NCBI RefSeq assembly: GCF_030693625.1
Contig: NZ_JAUYAF010000051.1
Location: 35,822 to 99,821 of the forward strand
DNA from: Phenylobacterium sp.
GTDB taxonomy: Bacteria; Pseudomonadota; Alphaproteobacteria; Caulobacterales; Caulobacteraceae
DNA: 64,000 nucleotides
Direction: 5' to 3'
Below the pieces are notes generated by a model that saw only the letters and a list, made by a program, of their open reading frames with translations, was not told where the DNA came from and did no database searches. A program made the translations under genes and the position numbers. Shown here in pieces: positions 1-7,769 of the stretch. The first letter of the stretch is position 1, and every line of letters begins with the position of its first letter.

Positions 1-214
1 CGATTCCGATCAGATAGTCGTCCGGCACCTGCAGCACCTCACGGGTGCGGTCGATAGCTTCCTTGAGCCGGGCCTTGCCCAGCTTGGAGCGGTGCGAGCG
101 TCCGAGGACGGCGTTCTGGAGATTTTGAGGAGTCCATCCGGGGCGCTTGGCGCACGGGCCGGATGAGAATTCGGGGCGAGCCGGGCGCATGGCCGGCTTG
201 GCGAGGGTATTCAT
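1..214 (-). CDS. serC: Phosphoserine aminotransferase, 5' part only
   Basis: Converts 3-phosphohydroxypyruvate and glutamate to phosphoserine in cytosolic serine synthesis. Only the first 71 codons lie in the window; the gene runs off the left edge. The translation contains FSSGPCAKRPGWTP, GRSHRSKLGK and VLQVPDDYLIGI, which I recognise as the N-terminal region of alphaproteobacterial SerC. The ATG at 214 is preceded by a GGGAGA Shine-Dalgarno that sits inside a hairpin (separate entry). serA would be expected next downstream but is outside the window. The assignment rests on about a fifth of the protein. Confidence 0.88.
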   Translation of the reverse strand, partial: MNTLAKPAMRPARPEFSSGPCAKRPGWTPQNLQNAVLGRSHRSKLGKARLKEAIDRTREVLQVPDDYLIGI

Positions 215-220
215 AGCGAT

Positions 221-263
221 GTCTCCCATCCTTACAGATGAGCAGCGCCCCGTTGGGGGGGCG
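221..263 (-). promoter_or_regulatory. Candidate serC leader RNA: two tandem hairpins
   Basis: Read on the minus strand, two stem-loops precede the serC ATG. The first is CGCCCC / GGGGCG (246-263, 6-nt loop). The second is CTCATC / GATGGG (225-242, loop TGTAAG), and its 3' arm runs into the GGGAGA Shine-Dalgarno. Position and the two-hairpin form agree with the serC leader motif described in alphaproteobacteria. That match is from memory, not a covariance-model search. Occlusion of the ribosome site is an inference. Confidence 0.5.
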
Positions 264-419
264 TGGCCCGCCGCGCAAAAACTCCCGTTTCGCGAACAGG
301 GCAAGCGTAATTTTCCGAAAGACAGATTGAGCGGCGCAGGCGCCACATAGGCTTGGCCTCGGCGGCCAGCCATGATTCCTGGGCCCGCGGCGACCGCCGC
401 CGGAGCGCCCCCGCAAGCC

Positions 420-1322
420 ATGACCCGTCCGAAACCCATAGACTGGCTGGTCCTGGCCGCCCTGGTGGTCACCTGGGGATCGGCCTTCGCGGCGTTGAAG
501 ATCGCCGTCGCCCATATCCCGCCCTTCTGGAACACCGCCCTGCGGCTGTGGATCGCGGTGGCGACCCTTGGCCTCGTGCTGGCGGTCCAGCGCCAAGGCC
601 TGCCCGGCTGGCGGGACCCCGCCTGGCGGTTCTACGCCTTCAACGGCCTGGTGGGGATGGCCGTGCCCTTCGCGCTTTTCGCGCTCGCCGCCGAGCGCCT
701 GCCCTCGGCGATCAACGCCATCTGCAACGGCGCCTCCCCGATCTTCACGGCCTTGCTGGCCCATGCCTTCGTCTCGGGCGAACGGCTTACCGCGCGAAAG
801 GCCGGCGGCGTAGGCCTGGGGTTCGTGGGCCTGCTGGTGCTGGTGGGGCCGCGCCTGACCGGAGGGCTGAGCCTGGAGGCCCTGGCCGTGATCGGCGCCC
901 TGGCCGGCGCCGCCCTCTATGCGGTGTCCAACGTCGTCACCAAGCGCGCGCCGCCCGTGCCGTCGAGCGTCGGGGCCCTGATGATGTGCGCCTGGGGGGC
1001 GGTGTTCGCCACGGCGGCGGCGGTGTTCACCGGACCCTTCCCGGCCTGGCCGCCGATGTCCGCGGTGCTGGCGGTGACAGCCCAGGGGGTGTTCCCCACG
1101 GCGCTGGCCACCATCGGCTATGTCTATCTGATCCAGCGGCGAGGGCCGCTGTTCCTGTCCATGGCCATCTACATGGCGCCGCTCTGGGCGACGGTTGTGG
1201 GGGTTTTGTTCCTGGCCGAGCGGCTCAACTGGACGGCTTTCGCGGCCCTGGCCCTGATCCTCGGCGGCGTGGCCCTGGCGACTCTGGAGCCGCGGCGGGC
1301 CGGCGCTCCGGCGGCGACCTAG
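420..1322 (+). CDS. EamA/DMT-family transporter
   Basis: A 300-residue inner-membrane protein made almost entirely of hydrophobic helices, about ten, arranged as two EamA halves. It starts IDWLVLAALVVTWGSAFA, and the second half contains LALILGGVALA. Drug/metabolite transporters of this family export amino acids or small metabolites; the substrate cannot be read from the sequence. An ATG 48 nt upstream is in frame, but ATG 420 gives the usual family N-terminus. Neither start has a good Shine-Dalgarno. It is divergent from serC and its stop overlaps the convergent gene that follows. Confidence 0.85.
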   Translation: MTRPKPIDWLVLAALVVTWGSAFAALKIAVAHIPPFWNTALRLWIAVATLGLVLAVQRQGLPGWRDPAWRFYAFNGLVGMAVPFALFALAAERLPSAINAICNGASPIFTALLAHAFVSGERLTARKAGGVGLGFVGLLVLVGPRLTGGLSLEALAVIGALAGAALYAVSNVVTKRAPPVPSSVGALMMCAWGAVFATAAAVFTGPFPAWPPMSAVLAVTAQGVFPTALATIGYVYLIQRRGPLFLSMAIYMAPLWATVVGVLFLAERLNWTAFAALALILGGVALATLEPRRAGAPAAT

Positions 1323-1762
1323 CGTGGCAGGGCAGGGGCGGAACGGGCGGCGCGGGTCGCCCGCAGGACGGCTAGGGTCCCCAGCAGAATCCCCAGCAGA
1401 GTGCCCCAGGTCACCAGGTTGTTGACTATGGCGTAGGTGCGTCCAGGGACCAGCTTGGTGACAAAGAAATAGGCGTGGAGACTGAACTGCACGCCCTGCA
1501 GCAGCATCACCGCTCCGATCCACAAGCTGGCGTAGCGGACCGCGAGCACCAGAAAGCTCAGCGCCAAGACCCCGTCCAGCACGAGATGGGGTACCGGGCG
1601 GGCCATTTCAGGCACGAGCTCGTTGACGATGACGAAGGCGATGGAGATCAGCAGAGTCATGCTGGCGCCAATGCGCTCAGCCGGGCCGCCCTTAAGCAAC
1701 CCAAACGCGCAGACCGCGATGATGGCGACCCAAAGAGTTTGGGCAGAGAGTGTTATTGGCAT
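1319..1762 (-). CDS. Small membrane protein of unknown function
   Basis: A 147-residue protein with four predicted membrane segments, around residues 5-25, 30-50, 60-90 and 115-140, and a basic C-terminus (RATRAARSA). I do not recognise a family. Its stop codon overlaps the stop of the convergent EamA gene. The ATG at 1762 directly abuts a perfect 15-bp inverted repeat that contains the only Shine-Dalgarno-like sequence (AGGGG), so translation may depend on RNA structure. The gene may be co-transcribed with the small protein upstream of it on the same strand. Confidence 0.65.
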   Translation of the reverse strand: MPITLSAQTLWVAIIAVCAFGLLKGGPAERIGASMTLLISIAFVIVNELVPEMARPVPHLVLDGVLALSFLVLAVRYASLWIGAVMLLQGVQFSLHAYFFVTKLVPGRTYAIVNNLVTWGTLLGILLGTLAVLRATRAARSAPALPR

Positions 1763-1798
1763 GTCTTGCGCCCCTAACAGGCATTAGGGGCGCAAGAC
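1763..1798 (-). promoter_or_regulatory. Perfect 15-bp inverted repeat masking a start site
   Basis: The arms GTCTTGCGCCCCTAA (1763-1777) and TTAGGGGCGCAAGAC (1784-1798) pair without mismatch around a 6-nt loop. On the minus strand the second arm ends one base before the ATG of the small membrane protein and contains AGGGG. There is no T tract, so a plain rho-independent terminator of the upstream gene is not the best reading. A structure that represses translation, or a protein operator, is possible. Confidence 0.6.
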
Positions 1799-1824
1799 TA
1801 GTTAAACTATTGCAACCAAGCGGG

Positions 1825-2166
1825 TCAGCCGACCTCGCGCATGGTGGTCTTCTCCGCCTTGCGCATGAACTGCGGCGGCTTGTTCTCCGCGCCACCGAGG
1901 GTGGTGCGGATGCCGAGGCGGAGCTTGGCCTCGGTCAGTTCATTGTGCACGCCAACCATGGCGGTGCGAGCTTCGCCCAGGGCCTTGATGGCTTCCACCA
2001 TCTTGATCTGAACGTCGTCGGCGAAGACCAGCGAGGTTCCGACGTCGGAACGGGCCTTCAGGAGGTCCGCCATCAGTTCGGTAGCTTCGATCATGGCCGC
2101 GTCAACCGCGGCTTCCGTCGTGAACAACTTGGTCGCGACACGTTGCGCAACAAAGGCCTTTTCCAT
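1825..2166 (-). CDS. Small helical protein of unknown function
   Basis: A 113-residue, mostly alpha-helical protein without signal peptide or membrane segment, beginning MEKAFVAQRVATKLFTTE. I do not recognise a family; the Ala-rich amphipathic helices loosely resemble phasin-like proteins, which is weak evidence. ATG 2166 is chosen over an upstream TTG because GGAGAGGGG lies just before it. The upstream region (2185-2270) is AT-richer than its surroundings and probably holds the promoter. It lies upstream of the small membrane protein on the same strand, separated from it by the inverted repeat. Confidence 0.65.
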   Translation of the reverse strand: MEKAFVAQRVATKLFTTEAAVDAAMIEATELMADLLKARSDVGTSLVFADDVQIKMVEAIKALGEARTAMVGVHNELTEAKLRLGIRTTLGGAENKPPQFMRKAEKTTMREVG

Positions 2167-2286
2167 GGGGGAGCCCCTCTCCAAGAGAATTAACTCAACG
2201 GTAGTAGAGGTAAACCAGAGGTTAAGCTCCGTCCACGGGATTCAGACTTTGTTAACTGCGACAACTACGCGCACAGGTTGAGACTG

Positions 2287-2315
2287 TGTCGGGAAGGACA
2301 CGGATTCTCCCGACA
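2287..2315 (+). other. Hairpin in the 5' region of the hybrid kinase
   Basis: An 8-bp stem, TGTCGGGA / TCCCGACA with a 13-nt loop, lies 74 nt before the kinase start. GGAGAAT at 2342-2348 could pair with the loop-side ATTCTCC (2304-2310) as an alternative structure. This is suggestive of a structured leader only. The rest of 2167-2388 holds no gene that I can see. Confidence 0.3.
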
Positions 2316-2388
2316 GGCGAGTGCTTGGAAGCGAAGCGTTAGGAGAATTGGCTTAGAGCTCGATTGCTGGACGGGACTGCGGACGCTC

Positions 2389-4287
2389 ATGACCCAACAA
2401 CTTCGCGCAACGGGCCCGGCGCACAACGCGACGTTCCATGCTCGCGTGGCGGGTATCGCCCTGATCACGACCATGGTGGTGTTGATCGCCGCCTGCCTCA
2501 CCTTCATGCTGCAACAGTGGGCGGTGGCTCGCGAGCAGAGCCACATCAATCACGTGGCCTTGTCGGAGATCACCGCGGGCGCCGCAGGCCCGGCCCTGTC
2601 GCAGATGGACGCTCAGGCCGCCCGAGCCGCCATCTCCGCCCTCTCCCAGGCCCAGTCGGTGACCAGCGCCCGTCTGCTGGACTCGTCTGGCCAGATCGTC
2701 GCCACCTACCAGCGTGCGCAGGGGGCGCCTGGCGGGACCGACGTCATTCGCGCGCCGGTGAAAGTGCAAGGCCTGCGTGTGGGCGAACTGGTGGTGGATG
2801 TCATGCCGCCCGCGCTCGGCGCCCTGCTGCCCCAGTTCGTCGCCCTGACCGGCGCCCTGTTCTTCGGTGGGGTCGGCGTGGCCCTGTTCCTGGCCCGCGG
2901 GCTCGCCCATAGGGTGATCGCGCCGGTCCAAAAGCTGTCCGACGCCATGCATGACGTGGCGGCCAGCGGCAGCTTTGCTCCCGTCCAGGTGGAAGCGCAG
3001 GACGCCCTGTTCCGCAGCCTGACCGCCAGCTTCAACCATCTGCTGACCAAGCTGGACGAGCGCGAGCAGGCCCTGCAGAGGACTCTGCAGGAACTGGTGG
3101 AGGCCCGCGACGCCGCCAACGCCGCCAATACTTTGAAGTCCCAGTTCCTGGCCAATATGAGCCACGAGATCCGCACGCCGCTGAACGGTGTCCTGGCCAT
3201 GGCCGAGGTCATGTCCATGGGCCAGATGGACGATATCCAGCGCGAGCGCCTGGAGGTGATCCGCCAGTCGGGCGGCCTGCTGCTGGCCGTGCTGAACGAC
3301 GTGCTGGACCTGTCCAAGATCGAGGCCGGCAAGCTCACCCTGCTTGTCGACGACTTCGACCTGGAGTCCGCCATCGCCCCGGCTCGTGAGAGCTTCGCGA
3401 TCATGGCCGAGAAGAAGGGCCTCGATTTCAAGCTGGACGTCGAGGCGACCGCACAGGGCGCCTGGCGTGGCGACGCCGACCGGCTGGGTCAGATCGTCGG
3501 CAACCTGCTGTCCAACGCCGTCAAGTTCACCCAAGCCGGCGAAGTCGCCGCAAGCTTCTCCCTCAACCCCGACACCGGCGCGGTGCGGCTGACGGTGCGC
3601 GACACCGGCCTTGGAATCCCCGCCGAGAAGCAGGCGACCCTGTTCGAGAAGTTCGTCCAGGCCGACAACTCCGCCACCCGTCGCTTCGGCGGCACCGGCC
3701 TTGGCCTCGCCATCTGCCGCGAGCTGACCCAGATGATGGGGGGCGCGATCTGGGTGGACAGCCGCGAGGGCAAGGGCTCGACCTTCACCGTCGAACTGCC
3801 CCTGGAACGCGGCGTCGCCGTCGCAGCGGCTCCAGCCGCGGCGTCCGCCGGGGACAATCCGGAAGAAGGCGCTCTGCGGCTGCTGGCGGCCGAAGACAAT
3901 CCCACCAACCAGCAGGTCCTGGCCGCGGTCATGGGTTCGCTGGGCCTCGACATCGATATCGTCGCCGACGGGAAGCTGGCCTTTGAGGCCTGGCGCGACG
4001 GCGCCTATGACCTGATCCTGATGGACATCCAGATGCCGGTGATGGACGGCATCGACGCCGCTCGGGCGATCCGCGCCGCCGAGCGCGAGCAGGGCCGCCC
4101 CCGGACCCCCATCGTGGCCCTCACCGCCAACGCCCTGTCGCACCAGGTGGAGGAATACCTGGCGGCCGGGATGGACGGTCACGTGGCCAAGCCCATCGAG
4201 ATCGCCAAGCTCTACGAGGCCATCAGCCGCGCCCTCAACGACGCCGCCCAGAATGCGGCCGCCGCCAGCGCAGCCGCCGCGGCCTGA
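2389..4287 (+). CDS. Hybrid sensor histidine kinase / response regulator
   Basis: A 632-residue membrane kinase. In order: cytoplasmic N-terminus; TM1 at about residues 22-45; a periplasmic sensor of about 95 residues; TM2 at about 140-163; HAMP linker; coiled segment; HisKA with H259 in SHEIRTPLNG; HATPase_c with DTGLGIP and GGTGLGLAI boxes; an Ala-rich linker; and a receiver domain with phospho-acceptor D546 (LILMDIQMPVMDG) and a conserved K in the HVAKPIE motif. The end is poly-Ala. No cognate output regulator is adjacent, so it probably feeds a phosphotransferase elsewhere. ATG 2389 gives the correct topology; an upstream TTG would add 37 atypical residues. The stimulus is unknown. Confidence 0.92.
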   Translation: MTQQLRATGPAHNATFHARVAGIALITTMVVLIAACLTFMLQQWAVAREQSHINHVALSEITAGAAGPALSQMDAQAARAAISALSQAQSVTSARLLDSSGQIVATYQRAQGAPGGTDVIRAPVKVQGLRVGELVVDVMPPALGALLPQFVALTGALFFGGVGVALFLARGLAHRVIAPVQKLSDAMHDVAASGSFAPVQVEAQDALFRSLTASFNHLLTKLDEREQALQRTLQELVEARDAANAANTLKSQFLANMSHEIRTPLNGVLAMAEVMSMGQMDDIQRERLEVIRQSGGLLLAVLNDVLDLSKIEAGKLTLLVDDFDLESAIAPARESFAIMAEKKGLDFKLDVEATAQGAWRGDADRLGQIVGNLLSNAVKFTQAGEVAASFSLNPDTGAVRLTVRDTGLGIPAEKQATLFEKFVQADNSATRRFGGTGLGLAICRELTQMMGGAIWVDSREGKGSTFTVELPLERGVAVAAAPAAASAGDNPEEGALRLLAAEDNPTNQQVLAAVMGSLGLDIDIVADGKLAFEAWRDGAYDLILMDIQMPVMDGIDAARAIRAAEREQGRPRTPIVALTANALSHQVEEYLAAGMDGHVAKPIEIAKLYEAISRALNDAAQNAAAASAAAAA

Positions 4288-4410
4288 TCCCCGCTGCCGC
4301 GAAGCTGAACGCCAGACAACGGCGGGCTCAGATCGGTTTCAGGTTCGAAATGTTCATCTCCTCCTCAAGCACGCCAACCGGCGCTGCAGGACATCCAAGG
4401 AGGATGGAAG

Positions 4411-4821
4411 ATGAAGAAGATTCTGATTTCGATCGCGGCCGCTTCCGCCCTGGCCGCCGCCGCCGCCCCCGCCGCGGCTCAGTCGTACGGCGCCTATGAT
4501 CGCGGCGATAACCGGCATGACCGGGGTGGCCAGCACTGGGATGATCGCGGCGGTGGTCGCGGCGGTGATCGCGCCGACATGTTGAAGTTCCGCATCGACC
4601 GCGCCGAGCGTAACCACCAGATCAGCCGACGCGAGGCGTTTCGCCTCCGCGAGCAAGTCCGCCTGACGGAGCGTCTTTCCTGGCGGTACCGCGCCGACGG
4701 CATCGTGACCCGCTGGGAACGCGCCGACCTCGACCGCCGCTTCGACTCCATTCGGGTCCAGCTGCGCTACGAGCGCAACGACCGTGACTACGGAGCCGGC
4801 TACGGCGGCTATCGCCGCTAG
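4411..4821 (+). CDS. Secreted repeat-family protein, copy A
   Basis: A 136-residue exported protein with a Sec signal peptide (MKKILISIAAASALAAAAAP, cleavage near AAAQ), then a Gly/Asp/Arg-rich spacer, and one helical unit of about 70 residues. Key pattern: ISRREAFRLREQV, YRADGIVTRWERADLDRRFD and a terminal YGGYRR. It is the first of three adjacent paralogues sharing this unit. The start is supported by AAGGAGG 8 nt upstream. Function unknown. Charge and the Gly/Tyr/Arg tail suggest a periplasmic or surface protein. A strong terminator follows. Confidence 0.8.
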   Translation: MKKILISIAAASALAAAAAPAAAQSYGAYDRGDNRHDRGGQHWDDRGGGRGGDRADMLKFRIDRAERNHQISRREAFRLREQVRLTERLSWRYRADGIVTRWERADLDRRFDSIRVQLRYERNDRDYGAGYGGYRR

Positions 4822-4838
4822 ACCCTGACGCGAACGAG

Positions 4839-4868
4839 CGGCCCCACCTCCACGGTGGGGCCGTTTCT
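4839..4868 (+). terminator. Rho-independent terminator of secreted copy A
   Basis: A 10-bp perfect stem CGGCCCCACC / GGTGGGGCCG with a 5-nt loop, followed by TTTCT, 18 nt after the stop codon. Confidence 0.8.
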
Positions 4869-5008
4869 CGTTGCGCGGCAAGCTGTTGCAGTCGCGAAAC
4901 CTGATGAACCGAGAATAACGCAGCGCTCAGATCAGCGTCAGGGGCCGTGTGGTCTCCTAGGGTCAACGTCGCCACACGGGGCGGCGGACAGATCAAAGGA
5001 CCAACCCC

Positions 5009-5362
5009 ATGAAGAAGATTCTCCTGACCTTGGTCGCGGTCTCCGCCCTCACCGCCGCCGCCCTCCCCGCCGCTGCGGCGCCCCGCGGCGCCAACAACAT
5101 CAACGCGCACCAGGCGCAGATCGAACACCGCATCAACCAGGGCGTCCGCGGCCACAAGCTGACCCAGCGCGAAGCCACCCAGCTCCGCACACAGGTCCGC
5201 CAGGTCGCCCGTCTCGAAGCCCGTTATCGGGTGAACGGCCTGCAGAACTGGGAACGCCAGGACCTCGACCGTCGCCTCGACCGCGTCGGCGCGCAGGTCA
5301 CCGCCCAGATGAACGACCGCGACCGCGGCGGCGGCCACTATGCCGGCGGCTATCGCCGCTAA
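5009..5362 (+). CDS. Secreted repeat-family protein, copy B
   Basis: A 117-residue exported protein with signal peptide MKKILLTLVAVSALTAAALP, then one copy of the helical unit: INAHQAQIEHRINQGVRGHK, LTQREATQLRTQV, LEARYRVNGLQNWERQDLDR. It ends GGYRR as copy A does. AAAGGA precedes the ATG by 8 nt. An 8-bp inverted repeat (4945-4952 / 4972-4979) lies in the leader. It shares signal-peptide type and C-terminal tail with copy A, consistent with tandem duplication followed by divergence. Function unknown. Confidence 0.8.
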   Translation: MKKILLTLVAVSALTAAALPAAAAPRGANNINAHQAQIEHRINQGVRGHKLTQREATQLRTQVRQVARLEARYRVNGLQNWERQDLDRRLDRVGAQVTAQMNDRDRGGGHYAGGYRR

Positions 5363-5449
5363 GCGTCACAAACGCCCTTCCCCCAAGACCCGCCCCACTC
5401 GTCGTCTGCGAGGAGTGGAACGAGAAGAACGACCCAAGGAGACTATCTG

Positions 5450-6052
5450 ATGAAAACCCTCACCATTCTCGCCGCCGCCTCCGTCCTGGCCCTGTCGGCC
5501 GGCGCCGCGTCGGCCCAAGGCTGGACGTCCATCAACCAGCGCCAAGCCAGTCTCGACGCGCGCATCGACGCCGGCGTCCGTAGCGGCGATCTGACCCGCC
5601 AGGAGGCCGTCGGCCTGCGCAGCGACTTCCGCGCCGTCTCGAACCTGGAAGCCACCTACCGTCGTGACGGCCTGTCGACCTGGGAACGGACCGACCTGGA
5701 CCGGCGCTTTGACGCCCTCTCCAACCGCATCCGGTTCGAGCGCAACGACCGCCAGGAGCGCCCGCACCACAACGGCGGTAATGGCTGGCAGAACATCAAC
5801 CAGCGCCAGGCCAACCTGGATCGCCGGATCGACCAAGGCGTCCGCAATGGCAGGATCTCACGGGCCGAGGCCGTGCGCCTGCGCGCCGAGTTCAAGACGA
5901 TCGCCCGTCTGGAAAACCGCTATCGCGCCAACGGCTTGTCGAATTGGGAGCGGACCGATCTGAACCGCCGCTTCGACACCCTCTCGGCTCGCATCCGGCT
6001 CGAGGCCAATGACTCCAACCGCTACGGGGGCGGGTACGGCCACCGTCGCTAG
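5450..6052 (+). CDS. Secreted repeat-family protein, copy C (two units)
   Basis: A 200-residue exported protein: signal peptide (residues 1-22, ASAQ), then two copies of the unit found singly in the two upstream genes. Unit 1 starts INQRQASLDARIDAGVRSGD and has LSTWERTDLDRRFD; unit 2 starts INQRQANLDRRIDQGVRNGR and has LSNWERTDLNRRFD. A His/Asn/Gly linker separates them, and the tail is YGHRR. AAGGAG precedes the start. The internal duplication is clear by eye. A hairpin with arms CCACTC / GAGTGG lies in the spacer before it. Function unknown. Confidence 0.82.
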   Translation: MKTLTILAAASVLALSAGAASAQGWTSINQRQASLDARIDAGVRSGDLTRQEAVGLRSDFRAVSNLEATYRRDGLSTWERTDLDRRFDALSNRIRFERNDRQERPHHNGGNGWQNINQRQANLDRRIDQGVRNGRISRAEAVRLRAEFKTIARLENRYRANGLSNWERTDLNRRFDTLSARIRLEANDSNRYGGGYGHRR

Positions 6053-6090
6053 GTCTGCGGGCGGCGCGGCCACGGGTCGCGCCGCCACCC

Positions 6091-6338
6091 GACTGGATGA
6101 TGGACATGTCCAAGATCGAGGCTGGCCGCATGAGGGTGGCCCCCCCTTCGACCTGGCGCGCGCCTATCACTGGGTATCGGTCGAAAGCTACTGGGGCGCC
6201 GGCATCCCGCGCGAGACCTTTGAGAAGGCGGTGGCCGGCAGCCTGACCATCGGGGTCTATGCGGCGGACGCCCAGTAAGGCTTTGGCCCGTTGACCGGCG
6301 TCGACCGCTGGATGGAGATCCGCAAGACCTACGCCTGA
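6091..6338 (+). pseudogene. Decayed remnants: kinase fragment joined to GNAT fragment
   Basis: Frame 6091 reads DWMMDMSKIEAGRMRVAPP, like the helix after the H box of a HisKA domain. A C run at 6140-6146 then shifts into a frame reading PFDLARAYHWVSVESYWGAG and RETFEKAVAGSLTIGVYAAD, the N-terminus of a GNAT acetyltransferase. A TAA at 6276 interrupts it, and in the same frame GFGPLTGVDRWMEIRKTYA resembles the C-terminal end of the same family. The acetyltransferase has therefore lost its central core. No intact gene is present; the tail overlaps the end of the convergent gene. Confidence 0.6.
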
Positions 6339-6898
6339 GGAATGATGGTCAGTTCCGGCCAGCGGCTGCGGGCCGCCTCGGCGGTGCGCGCGAAGCCTGA
6401 GACCCGGCGATTGGGGTTCTCGCGATAGGTCAGCGAGAACAGGTCCCCCAGGCCGAAGGGGGCGACGATGGTCATGGCGCCGTCCGCCTCGAGCCTTGCC
6501 GCCACAGCGTTCAGCGGGCTGGCGAACCGGGTCAGGGCCTGGGCGCTGGAGGACAGAGGGGCGTAGGATTCGCCGAACTTGGCTTCGAACCAGAGGTGGA
6601 CGCGGGCCTGGTTGCGGACCTCCACCATCTCGCGGACCGGCGGCTGGAAGGCCGCGGCCACCCGGGCGATGACGGCGTCCTCGGCGTCCCAGGAGGTGTC
6701 GGGGTCGAAGTAGGCCAGGTCGTAGTCCTTGATCCCGTGGTCGGGGTCGCGGCCGGTCAGGTGGTTCAGGACCCGCTGGTAGATGGCCCCGGAGAAGATC
6801 AGCCAGTCGGGAAGCTCCAGGGTCGCCGCCGTCTCCATGACAGCCATCAGGCTGGGGGCGGCGCGGAGGATGGCCTCCAGCTCATCGCGATGCTTCAC
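6329..6898 (-). CDS. Nucleotidyltransferase-like protein (DUF925 type)
   Basis: A 189-residue cytosolic protein. IFSGAIYQRVLNHLTGRDPD followed by GIKDYDLAYFDPDTSW has the acidic DxD arrangement of the nucleotidyltransferase-like DUF925 family. The substrate is unknown. Its ATG overlaps the stop of thiD by 4 bp, so the two form an operon and are probably translationally coupled; no thiamine role follows from that alone. The 3' end overlaps a decayed acetyltransferase remnant on the other strand. Confidence 0.8.
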   Translation of the reverse strand: MKHRDELEAILRAAPSLMAVMETAATLELPDWLIFSGAIYQRVLNHLTGRDPDHGIKDYDLAYFDPDTSWDAEDAVIARVAAAFQPPVREMVEVRNQARVHLWFEAKFGESYAPLSSSAQALTRFASPLNAVAARLEADGAMTIVAPFGLGDLFSLTYRENPNRRVSGFARTAEAARSRWPELTIIPQA

Positions 6899-7698
6899 GC
6901 CTTGCCCCGCAAGGGCCAGGCGTGGTCGAGGGGGCCGTGGCCGGCGCCGAATCCGGGGGCCTGGCGCATGGCCTCGTGGACATAGGCCCAGGCCCGGGCG
7001 ACGGCCTCGGTGAGGCTCAGCCCCTGGGCCAGGCCGGCCGCCACGGCCGAGGCCAGGGTGCAGCCGGTGCCGTGGGTGTGGCGGGTGTCGAGGCGCTCGC
7101 CCTCGAAGCTGGTCTCACCGTCAGGGGTCATCAGGACGTCGATGACGGTGTCGCCCTCGACGTGGCCGCCCTTCATCAGCACCGCCTGGGCGCCCAGGGT
7201 CAGCAGGCGTTCGCCGGCCCGGCGCAGGTCGTCGGTGGTGTGAACCGGCAGGCCGCTGAGGGCCTCGGCTTCGGGAGCGTTGGGGGTCAGGACGGTGGCC
7301 CTCGGGATCATCAGGGCGCGCACCGCGTCGACGGCATTGGGGGCGAGCAGGTTGGAGCCGCCCTTGGCCACCATGACCGGGTCCACGACGACGGGAACCC
7401 TTACGGTGTCGAGGATCGCGGCGACGCGCTCGACCATCTCCACGTCGCCGAGCATGCCGGTCTTGACGGCGTCGGCGCCGAGGTCGTCGAGGACGGCGCG
7501 GGCCTGGGCCTCCACCATGGCGGGGGGGATCGCATGCACCCCGTGGACGCCGAGGGTGTTCTGGGCGGTGATGGCGGTGATGGCGGTGGCGGCGTAGCCG
7601 CCGAGCGCGGTGACGGTCTTGATGTCGGCCTGGATCCCGGCCCCGCCGCCGGAGTCGGAGCCGGCGATGATCAGGACGCGTCCGCGGGAGTCAGCCAT
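6895..7698 (-). CDS. thiD: Hydroxymethylpyrimidine/phosphomethylpyrimidine kinase
   Basis: A 267-residue cytosolic ribokinase-fold enzyme that phosphorylates HMP and HMP-P for thiamine synthesis. The N-terminus is [20 protein letters not shown]. Further markers are [11 protein letters not shown] and the C-terminal [19 protein letters not shown] anion hole with catalytic Asp/Cys region. Length is normal. There is no Shine-Dalgarno; a GCTATTCC box ends 6 nt before the ATG, consistent with leaderless transcription. It overlaps the downstream nucleotidyltransferase-like gene by 4 bp. No TPP riboswitch is visible in the 71-nt upstream gap. Confidence 0.93.
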   Translation of the reverse strand: MADSRGRVLIIAGSDSGGGAGIQADIKTVTALGGYAATAITAITAQNTLGVHGVHAIPPAMVEAQARAVLDDLGADAVKTGMLGDVEMVERVAAILDTVRVPVVVDPVMVAKGGSNLLAPNAVDAVRALMIPRATVLTPNAPEAEALSGLPVHTTDDLRRAGERLLTLGAQAVLMKGGHVEGDTVIDVLMTPDGETSFEGERLDTRHTHGTGCTLASAVAAGLAQGLSLTEAVARAWAYVHEAMRQAPGFGAGHGPLDHAWPLRGKA

Positions 7699-7769
7699 CC
7701 TGGGGGAATAGCGGATTTGGTGGTCTCCGTGGAGGGAAGACTCGGGGGTTTTCAGCTAGGCTCACCCCC

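Noticed and set aside
39-1523. 494-codon open frame on the minus strand across serC and the EamA gene
   Set aside because: It runs antisense through two recognised genes and has the Gly/Pro/Arg-rich composition of a shadow frame in high-GC DNA.
2353-4182. 609-codon minus-strand frame opposite the hybrid kinase
   Set aside because: Its His/Gln/Gly-rich translation is the complement of the kinase; no family resemblance.
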